64,000 bases of DNA. Origin: Actinomadura latina NBRC 106108. GTDB taxonomy: Bacteria > Actinomycetota > Actinomycetes > Streptosporangiales > Streptosporangiaceae. The stretch is from contig NZ_BCQS01000008.1 in assembly GCF_001552195.1 (NCBI RefSeq), positions 1 through 64,000 of the forward strand, read 5' to 3'. This document shows positions 58,001-64,000 of this stretch, piece after piece (position 1 is the first letter of the stretch; each line of letters opens with the position of its first letter). Both the position numbers and the translations under genes were made by a program. The notes beneath the pieces are model-generated. The model made no database searches and was not told where the DNA came from. It saw nothing but the letters and a program-made list of their open reading frames with translations.

Positions 58001-60757
58001 GTGACAGAGAGCGCGCCGCTGCGGGGACGGCGCCGCGAGGTGGCGGAGCTGGCCGCGCTGGTCGCCCGCGCCCGCGCGGGCCGCAGCGGCGCGCTGATCG
58101 TCTCCGGCGAGGCCGGCGTCGGCAAGACCGCGCTCCTGGACGACATGGCGGCGCGCGCCGCGGCCGGCGTCCGGGTCGAGCGCATCGTCGCGTTCGAGTC
58201 CGAGATGGAGCTGGCCTACGCGGGCCTCCACCAGCTGTGCGGGCACCTGATGGGCGCGGCCGGGAACCTGTCCGTCCCGCAGCGCGAGGCGATCGAGGCC
58301 GCGTTCGGCCTGCGCGAGGCGTCCGCGCCCAGCCCGTTCCTCGTCGGGCTGGCGCTGCTCGGGCTGCTCACCGAGGCCGCCGGCGACCGGGCGCTGCTCT
58401 GCGTCGTCGACGACGCGCAGTGGCTGGACGAGGCGTCGGCGCGCGCCGTCGCGTTCGCCGCCCGGCGCCTCGACATCGAGGGGGTCGCCATCGTGCTCGG
58501 CATGCGCACGGTCGGCGAGGTGTTCGCCGGGCTGCCCCGGCTGGACGTCGAGGGCCTGGGCGACCATGATGCGCGCGAGCTGCTGCGCCTCTCGGCCCCC
58601 GGCGGCCTGGACCGGCGGGTGCGCGACCAGCTGATCGCGGAGGCGCGCGGCAACCCGCTCGCGCTCCGGGAGCTGCCCCGTGCGCTGAGCCCCGCCGAGA
58701 TCGCCGGCGGGTTCACCCTCACCGGTTCGGCGCCGCTGGAGAGCCGCATCGAGCAGAGCCTGATCGCGCAGCTGGAGCCGCTGCCCGCGCCGGCGCGCCT
58801 CCTGCTGCTGCTGGCCGCCGCGGAGCCGACCGGCGATCCCGGGCTGCTGTGGCGGGCGAGCGCCGCCCTCGGACTGGGCCCGGCGGACTTCGACGCCGCC
58901 GAGGCCGCCGACGCGCTCGTCGTCGGCACCCGCGTCGGCTTCCGCCATCCGCTCGTCCGGTCGGCGGTCTACCGGGCGGCGCCGCCGGAGGACCGGCGGC
59001 GCGTCCACGCCGCGCTCGCGGACGCCACCGCCGCCGACCACGACCCGGACCGGCGGGCCTGGCATCGGGCCGGCGCGACGCTGCTCCCGGACGAGGACGT
59101 CGCCGCCGACCTCGAACGGTCCGCCGCGCGCGCCCGGACCCGGGGCGGCGCGGCGGCCGCCGGGGCGTTCCTGGAGCGGGCCGCGGAGCTGACGCCCGAC
59201 CCGGTCCGGCGCGTCCAGCGGCTGATCGCGGCCAGTGAGGCCAAGCACGACGCAGGCGCGCCCGCGGCGGCTCTGCGGCTGCTCGACACCGTCCGCGACC
59301 ATCCCCTCACCACGCTGCAGGAGGCGCTCGTCGGCCGGCTGCGCGCCCGCGCCGGATACGCGCTGCGGCGCGACGCCGCCGGGCCGCGGCGCCTGCTCGC
59401 CGCCGCGCAGCGCCTCGAAGCACTCGACCCGGTGCTCGCCCGCGACACCTACATCGAGGCGCTGTCGGCCGCGGTCTACGGCGGCCGGCTCGGTGACGCC
59501 GAGCAGGTCGCCGCCGTCTCGAAGGCGATCCTGGACGCGACCGCCGCCGGGGAGTCCGACCGTGCGCGGGACCTGATCCTGCGCGGCCAGGCGCTGCTCG
59601 CCGCGCACGGGCAGGAGGCCGCGATCGAGACCCTGCGCCGGGCGCAGCGCGCGTTCCTCGACCAGGCCCCGGACGCGCTCGAAGTGCACTGGATGTGGTT
59701 CGCCTCCCGCGCCGCGCAGGACCTCTGGGACGCCCGCGCGCTCCGTGCGCTCGCCGACCGGCAGGTCGAGCTGGCCCGCGCCGAGGGCCTCGTGACGGTG
59801 CTGCCGATCGCGCTGAGCCTGCAGATGCTCGCGCAGACCGTCGACGGCGACCTGGACGCCGCCGAGGCGTCCTGCGACGAGATCGACGCCATCAAGGACG
59901 TCACCGGCCACCCGCTGCCGCAGTACGGGCGGCTCTTCCTCGCGGCGTACCGGGGGCGGGCGGAGGAGACGGAGCGCTGGGCGGCGCGGATCCGCGCCGA
60001 CGCCCGGACGCGCGGCGAGGGCTACGGACTCAGCGCGGTGAACTTCGCGGAGGCCATCCTCTACAACGGCCTGGGGCGCTTCGCCGAGTCGCTGGCGTCC
60101 GGCCGCCGGGAACTGCCCTACACGCACGAGCTGAACCACGCGATGCGCACCCTGCTCGAACTCGTGGAGGCGGCCGTCCACACCGGCGACCACGCCCTCG
60201 CCGAGCAGGCGTTCGAGCGGCTGGCCGGCGTCACCCGGCCGGTGGGGACGAACTGGGCGCTCGCCGTGCTGGCCATGGCGGAGGGGCAGCTGCGCGCCGG
60301 CGACGAGGCCGAGCCCCTGTACCTGGAGGCCATCCAGCGCTTCGCGGACGAGCGCATCCCGATCATGGTCGGGCGCTGCAACCTGCTGTACGGGGAGGCG
60401 CTGCGCCGCGCACGCCGGCCCGCCGACGCGCGCGAGCGGCTCCGGACCGCGCACGAGGTGCTGTCGCGCTGCGGGCTGAACGGCTTCGCCGAGCGCGCCG
60501 CACGCGAGCTGAGCGCGGCCGGGGAGGCCCCGCGCGTCCGCGCGCCCGGAACGGCGGCGGCGCTCACCGACCAGGAGCTCAACGTGGCGCGCCTCGCGCG
60601 CGAAGGGCTCACGAACCGGGACATCGGCGCGCGCCTGTTCATCAGCGCCCGCACCGCCGAGTATCACCTGCGCAAGGTCTTCATGAAGCTCGGCATCAAG
60701 GGACGCGCCGAGCTGAGGACCGCGCTCGCCGACCTGGACCCCAGCAGCGGACCCTGA
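58001..60757 (+). CDS. LAL-type LuxR regulator (AAA ATPase, TPR, LuxR HTH)
   Basis: A 918-residue large ATP-binding LuxR (MalT/LAL) regulator. Walker A is SGEAGVGKTALL (about residue 35) and Walker B LLCVVDDAQWLD, with helical repeats from about 250 to 840. The C-terminal LuxR HTH reads LTDQELNVARLAREGLTNRDIGARLFISARTAEYHLRKVFMKLGI. Such proteins activate catabolic or antibiotic genes on binding an inducer. GTG 58001 follows GAAGGTGGC. No obvious target operon is adjacent. The large minus-strand open frame overlapping it is an artefact of GC-rich codon use. Confidence 0.92.
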   Translation: MTESAPLRGRRREVAELAALVARARAGRSGALIVSGEAGVGKTALLDDMAARAAAGVRVERIVAFESEMELAYAGLHQLCGHLMGAAGNLSVPQREAIEAAFGLREASAPSPFLVGLALLGLLTEAAGDRALLCVVDDAQWLDEASARAVAFAARRLDIEGVAIVLGMRTVGEVFAGLPRLDVEGLGDHDARELLRLSAPGGLDRRVRDQLIAEARGNPLALRELPRALSPAEIAGGFTLTGSAPLESRIEQSLIAQLEPLPAPARLLLLLAAAEPTGDPGLLWRASAALGLGPADFDAAEAADALVVGTRVGFRHPLVRSAVYRAAPPEDRRRVHAALADATAADHDPDRRAWHRAGATLLPDEDVAADLERSAARARTRGGAAAAGAFLERAAELTPDPVRRVQRLIAASEAKHDAGAPAAALRLLDTVRDHPLTTLQEALVGRLRARAGYALRRDAAGPRRLLAAAQRLEALDPVLARDTYIEALSAAVYGGRLGDAEQVAAVSKAILDATAAGESDRARDLILRGQALLAAHGQEAAIETLRRAQRAFLDQAPDALEVHWMWFASRAAQDLWDARALRALADRQVELARAEGLVTVLPIALSLQMLAQTVDGDLDAAEASCDEIDAIKDVTGHPLPQYGRLFLAAYRGRAEETERWAARIRADARTRGEGYGLSAVNFAEAILYNGLGRFAESLASGRRELPYTHELNHAMRTLLELVEAAVHTGDHALAEQAFERLAGVTRPVGTNWALAVLAMAEGQLRAGDEAEPLYLEAIQRFADERIPIMVGRCNLLYGEALRRARRPADARERLRTAHEVLSRCGLNGFAERAARELSAAGEAPRVRAPGTAAALTDQELNVARLAREGLTNRDIGARLFISARTAEYHLRKVFMKLGIKGRAELRTALADLDPSSGP

Positions 60758-61017
60758 GTCACCCCCGAAGCGCGGCGTGACCTCCCGTCACCGGCTCAGT
60801 GACGCGCCTACTGCGCATCAGCGCGACGAGGGCGCCGACCGAGGTGTCGCCGCTGAACATCCCCGGTCCGTGGCGGCCCCGGAGCCTGCGGATTGAATCG
60901 TCCACCACCGAGTGCTTCACCTACGGAACCACGCCGCCGCCCAGGCGGCTCGGGTGCCGGTGGCCGGTCGCCCGGCCCTGGGGGACACCCCGGGACCGGG
61001 CGTACGTTTCGGGGGCG

Positions 61018-61515
61018 TCAGGTGCTGATGAAGGCGGGGCAGTGGATGCGCCGAGTCGGGCCCCACTGGCGGGCCTGGCTTCCGGTCGTGAGCGTGGCGG
61101 ACGCCTTGTAGGTGTAGGTGGTGCCGGCGGGGCAGTGGTACTTCAGCGTCGCCACGCAGTTGCCGGCCTTGCGCTTGCAGGTGGCGCGCGGCTTGAGGCT
61201 CTGGTAGCCGTACCAGCGGCTCCGCCACAGCGTCGCGATCCCGTCGGGCGGGAATTCGGCGCACTTGCCCGCCCACACCTTCACCGTGATCGTGCGCCCC
61301 TTCCGGTACGGCTTGCCGACCACGTACTTGCACGGCTTCGCCGGAAACGCCGCCGCCACCCCGGCCGCCGACGCCCCGGCCGCCGACGCCCCGGCCGCCG
61401 ACGCCCCGGCCGCCGACGGGGCCGCCTGCGCCGGAGCGGCCAGCCCGAGAGCACCCGCGATCATGAACGTTCCCGCCAGCGCCGCCGCCGGCACCCTGCG
61501 TCGTACTGAGCCCAT
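61018..61515 (-). CDS. Secreted small protein with pentapeptide repeats
   Basis: A 165-residue exported protein. The signal peptide ends at about residue 31 (LAAPAQAAPS). A linker of four AAGAS-type repeats follows (about 32-52). The C-terminal domain of about 110 residues has six Cys (PCKY, GKC, ATCKRKAGNC, YHCPAG, IHCPA), rich in Tyr/Trp/Thr, and probably forms disulfides. The fold is not recognised. GGAGGTCTCG precedes ATG 61515. Likely a small extracellular, possibly wall-associated, protein. Confidence 0.75.
   Translation of the reverse strand: MGSVRRRVPAAALAGTFMIAGALGLAAPAQAAPSAAGASAAGASAAGASAAGVAAAFPAKPCKYVVGKPYRKGRTITVKVWAGKCAEFPPDGIATLWRSRWYGYQSLKPRATCKRKAGNCVATLKYHCPAGTTYTYKASATLTTGSQARQWGPTRRIHCPAFIST
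61361..61420. repeat. Four tandem 15-bp repeats inside the secreted-protein gene
   Basis: Four near-identical units of CCGGCCGCCGACGCC at 61361, 61376, 61391 and 61406; only the last differs, in two bases. They encode the Ala/Gly/Ser linker. Such identity suggests recent slippage and variable length between strains. Confidence 0.8.
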
Positions 61516-61534
61516 CGAGACCTCCAGTCACTTG

Positions 61535-61976
61535 AGATGGGCCAAATCCCAGCACACCGGAGACCGTTCGAGGCCCCCTCCGGCCGTTCGGGACAGTCCC
61601 GAACGGCCCAGGGACGGCGGCCGGACCGGATCGCCTACCGCGCCGAGCCGGAACACAGCGCCCGGCTCGTTTCGCAGCCCCGCACGACCGCCCCCGGCCA
61701 CCGGCTGCCCCAGCCCGGATCGTTTGCGTGGTGGGTGCGGGCCGTCAGCCGAGTCCGAGGGTGAGGATGGGAAGACCGGTGCGCTGGGTGGATCCGCCGG
61801 CCGGTTCGATGGCGAGGCTTCCCGCACCTGCTGCCGGGAGGTGAGGAAGGCCGGGCGCCTGAGTGAACCGTGGCACCTTGCATCGACGTGCGCGGACGAC
61901 CCGGCCGAACACGCGGCCGGGCCTTCCCCCTGCCCGTGGAACGTCGGCACGAACGATGCGACCGCCGGCACCGACG
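61535..61976. other. Non-coding stretch
   Basis: About 440 bp between the secreted-protein gene and the large inverted repeat. I see no protein-like frame on either strand, only Arg/Pro-rich translations. Promoter of the secreted protein expected near 61535-61620. Confidence 0.4.
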
Positions 61977-62035
61977 CCAGCGGTACTCCCGGACCGTGAC
62001 GTCGATCTCCCGTCACGGTCCGGGAGTACCGCTGG
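61977..62035. terminator. Perfect 25-bp inverted repeat after the CPBP gene
   Basis: 25 bp at 61977-62001 are the exact reverse complement of 62011-62035, with a 9-nt loop. It starts 8 bp after the stop of the CPBP gene (minus strand). The position fits a strong intrinsic terminator without T run, but such length and perfection is unusual; it could also be a small mobile palindrome. Confidence 0.6.
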
Positions 62036-62042
62036 AGTTCGA

Positions 62043-62876
62043 TCACCTGGCGAGCCCAGCGGCCAGGTCCGCCCGGGCCGAGCGACGGACGGGGACCGCG
62101 TGACCACGCCGGTGTGCCAGCCACATGAACACGGCGGTGGCCACCACGCCGAACACCACGGCGTACACACTGCCCTCCGGTCCGAAGTCGCCGCCCGTGA
62201 CCAGCGCGGGACCCGACATCGTCGCGTCCAGAAGGCCCTCCGGGGTGTTGCTGCCGGACACCTCGGTGCTGAAGATGGCGCTCGCGGCAACATTCCAGCC
62301 GAAGTGCAGACCGATCGGCACCCACAGCTTGCGGGTGGCGATGTACGCGGCGGTCAGCATCCCGCCTGCCTCGATGGCGATGGCGATGGCGCCCCACAGG
62401 GTGGCGTTCGCGTTGAGCAGGTGGATCAGGCCGAACAGCGAGCCGGTCAGCACGAGCGCGATCCAGGTTCCGGTCCAGTGCTCGACGTTCCGGAACAGGA
62501 CACCGCGGAAGACCAGCTCCTCGGTCACGGCGGCACCCGCCATGATGCCGAGCAGGGCGACGGCGTTCGCCGGCGTGCCCAGGCCGTTGATCGTGTAGTC
62601 GCCGAAGAGGGCGATGTTCGCGATGACCGCCCCGAACAGCGCGATGCCGAGCAGCGTGCCCCAGCCGATCGCCGCGCCTGCTCCCTTCAGCGACACCTCG
62701 ACAGGGGCCCGGTGCTCGGTGCGCCGCACCACCCAGCCGTAGACCAAGACCGCGACGACGGCCGTCAGCAGGCCGGCGGCGAGCGCCAGCCAGGGGTCGT
62801 CCTTCACCGCCGCCGTGCCGAAACTGCCGAGGATCCAGACCGCCACAACCGCCAAGAGCTGCCATATCAGACGCAC
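62043..62876 (-). CDS. CPBP-family intramembrane protease
   Basis: A 277-residue protein with about eight hydrophobic helices. The Abi/CPBP (CAAX protease) motifs are complete: EExxxR in VTEELVFRGVLF, FxxxH in LFGLIHLLNA and HxxxN in GLHFGWNVAAS. These form the glutamate/histidine active site inside the membrane. Family roles include prenyl-protein processing and bacteriocin self-immunity; none can be chosen here. GTG 62876 follows AAGGAG. Standalone gene. Confidence 0.9.
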   Translation of the reverse strand: MRLIWQLLAVVAVWILGSFGTAAVKDDPWLALAAGLLTAVVAVLVYGWVVRRTEHRAPVEVSLKGAGAAIGWGTLLGIALFGAVIANIALFGDYTINGLGTPANAVALLGIMAGAAVTEELVFRGVLFRNVEHWTGTWIALVLTGSLFGLIHLLNANATLWGAIAIAIEAGGMLTAAYIATRKLWVPIGLHFGWNVAASAIFSTEVSGSNTPEGLLDATMSGPALVTGGDFGPEGSVYAVVFGVVATAVFMWLAHRRGHAVPVRRSARADLAAGLAR

Positions 62877-63068
62877 GATGACTCCTTCGTAGAATCCGCG
62901 GCGGGAGCGCCCCGGCTACTAGCAGGGGTGCGCTCAGCCGGGGAGATCAACGCCGAGGGCGACGTCAAAAGTCCCCGCGCCGTTGCGGGAGGCGTTGGAT
63001 CCGGGGTGCGGAGTTGAAGCGTCGCACGGAACGTGTCATCGACTCATTGCGGACGGCGACGGCCCCGC

Positions 63069-63330
63069 ACTCGCGACTTCGTCAACTCCCTCAACGAACG
63101 CACCACACGCATCGGCGCGGACCTGGAGGCAAGGCAAGCCGTGCTACGCGAACTGACGGTCGACTTCGACCTGCTACCTGACCGGCCCCGCGGCGCCTGT
63201 TGGACGTGTTCGCCGTCCAGATGCGTCATGACAAGCAGGGCAACAAGGTCGACGTCCAGGTCACGATGACGCCCGAAACAGCGGATACGCGACTACGGGC
63301 AGCAAATGTCGCAATCATGGGGGACGGCGG
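63069..63330 (+). pseudogene. C-terminal remnant of a serine recombinase
   Basis: Two adjoining frames together read like the C-terminal end of large serine recombinases: RIGADLEARQAVLRELTVDF DLLP in the first, then RRLLDVFAVQMRHDKQGNKV and VQVTMTPETAD in the next, with a shift near 63190. The catalytic N-terminal domain is absent. It ends about 30 bp from the 3' end of tRNA-Glu, a plausible relic of an element inserted at that tRNA. Confidence 0.5.
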
Positions 63331-63362
63331 CGGGCCGGATGGTGATCTTGCGGCCATGCGCG

Positions 63363-63438
63363 TGGTACCCCCTACCGGATTCGAACCGGCGCTACCGCCT
63401 TGAAAGGGCGGCGTCCTAGGCCGCTAGACGAAGGGGGC
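63363..63438 (-). tRNA. tRNA-Glu (TTC)
   Basis: The acceptor GCCCCCT (63432-63438) pairs with AGGGGGT (one G-T pair), anticodon loop CTTTCAA gives TTC, the T-loop is TTCGAAT, the discriminator is A, and CCA is encoded at 63363-63365. Full cloverleaf on the minus strand. Confidence 0.95.
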
Positions 63439-63511
63439 CCGGGTGGTGGCGGACGTGGTCGCCACTCGACCTCGTCAGTGTAGAGGACGTGGCGGGGCGG
63501 CGCGCAAACGG

Positions 63512-64000
63512 TTAGCCGGTGCGGGTGGGGGACGGGGGGCGGGCGCCTGGGGCGCTGCTGGTGGGGGACGGGGTGCGGGACGGCCAGTCCGAGGGGAACT
63601 CGGACGGGAACGGGGAGGTCGGGGACGCGGGGGGTGAGGAGGCGGGCGGCGTCGGGTTGATGGTGCGTTCCGGGGCGGGTTCCAGGTGGCGCTCGATCTG
63701 GGCGGAGGTGAGGCCGAGGCCGCCGAGGCGCAGGTCGTCCCAGCCCTGGAGGCGGTGGGTGGCGCGGCTGAAGTAGAGGACGGAGAGTTCGATCGGGGTG
63801 GGTTCCTCGTGTTCGAGGCCGCGGAGGCCGGCGCCGCCGGTGGAGCCCTGGGTGAAGAGGCGGGTGCCGGTGGGGAGGAGCTTGGTGGAGCGGGAGTGGG
63901 TGTGGCCCGAGAGGACGAGGGGTGTTATGCCGGAGAACGCTTCGCCCTCGGTGGGGTCGTGGGTGACGACGAGGTCGGGGGTGGTGCCGGAGGCGCGGAG
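63512..64000 (-). CDS. Metallophosphoesterase, C-terminal part (cut by window edge)
   Basis: The last 162 residues of a calcineurin-like phosphoesterase. PDLVVTHDPTEGEAF and the metal-binding LVLSGHTHSRSTKLL (GHTH) are the final metal motifs of the fold, followed by RLFTQGSTGGAGLRG and IELSVLYFSR. After about residue 110 of this part comes a long Pro/Ser/Thr-rich tail (TPPASSPPASPTSPFPSE...). Upstream membrane segments common in the YkuE-like group would lie beyond the window. Stop TAA 63512. Confidence 0.85.
   Translation of the reverse strand, partial: LRASGTTPDLVVTHDPTEGEAFSGITPLVLSGHTHSRSTKLLPTGTRLFTQGSTGGAGLRGLEHEEPTPIELSVLYFSRATHRLQGWDDLRLGGLGLTSAQIERHLEPAPERTINPTPPASSPPASPTSPFPSEFPSDWPSRTPSPTSSAPGARPPSPTRTG

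Noticed and set aside
57584..60667. Open frame of about 1027 codons on the minus strand
   Set aside because: It runs opposite the LAL-type LuxR gene, whose domains are complete; its translation is Arg/Gly/Ala-rich without domains. Long antisense frames are normal in GC-rich DNA. Only its last part outside the LuxR gene (kinase fragment) carries signal.
1..64000. CRISPR array or biosynthetic gene cluster
   Set aside because: No regularly spaced repeats with unique spacers and no Cas-like protein. No PKS, NRPS or terpene-synthase core enzyme was seen; the FAD oxidase and methyltransferase alone do not make a cluster.

Overview
The window is very GC-rich (about 70%) and looks like a chromosomal segment of a filamentous actinobacterium, most likely Streptosporangiales/Thermomonosporaceae (Actinomadura-like). 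The clues are HTH-DUF5753/DUF397 regulator pairs, an F420-type PPOX protein, a mycothiol-dependent-nitroreductase homologue, RsbW-like ATPases, GTG starts and tRNA genes with an encoded CCA. The genus is an inference; no rRNA or marker gene is present.

Layout. 1-1.2 kb: a transposase tail and an IS5-type insertion sequence. 1.8-5.5 kb: a tRNA-Phe locus hit repeatedly by integrative elements. Three identical 43-bp copies of the tRNA-Phe 3' end (1856, 4472, 5458) bound two stacked segments. The first carries a frameshifted tyrosine integrase, a PPOX flavin/F420 protein and a small DUF protein; the second carries only a RelE/HigB-like toxin and its HTH antitoxin. tRNA-Asp follows. 5.9-14 kb: amino-acid permease, membrane adenylate cyclase, secreted glycerophosphodiesterase, LysR regulator, orphan histidine kinase and a cNMP-binding/cyclase-like fusion. 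14.9-25 kb: regulator pairs, SDR/LysR, VOC, AlkB-like dioxygenase, UbiB-like kinase, an HTH-ImmA/IrrE protease with an unknown partner, and a membrane protein. 25.1-29.6 kb: an ECF41-type sigma factor with a likely self-target promoter, then a tightly overlapping operon of small proteins around an RsbW-like ATPase, divergent from an HTH/TPR regulator. 29.6-32.9 kb: lower-GC accessory DNA with a ParB-like protein and a TIM-barrel glycosidase-like protein.

33-39.5 kb: a SnoaL-like gene and a DUF1214-SDR-sulfotransferase operon, each preceded by a KstR-type palindrome (steroid-catabolism regulon signature), then a bicovalent-FAD oxidase and a methyltransferase. 39.6-42.9 kb: an arsenic-type module (ArsR divergent from a Cys-rich flavoprotein and an MFS transporter) with clear operators. 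42.9-49.4 kb: SRPBCC protein, AftA-like GT-C glycosyltransferase and a 1295-residue GT2/CDP-glycerol-type glycopolymer synthase. 50.4-55 kb: a complete YtfQ-YtfR-YtfT-YjfF-like sugar ABC operon with three LacI-type operator candidates upstream.

55-58 kb is decayed: a ferredoxin-reductase fragment, an aldo/keto reductase with an internal deletion and a kinase fragment, around a mycothiol-nitroreductase/MarR divergent pair with a double palindrome. A 19-bp direct repeat flanks this stretch. 58-64 kb: a LAL-type LuxR regulator, a secreted repeat protein, a CPBP protease with a perfect 25-bp inverted repeat downstream, a serine-recombinase remnant beside tRNA-Glu, and the end of a metallophosphoesterase.

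All functions come from reading motifs by eye; no database search was run.
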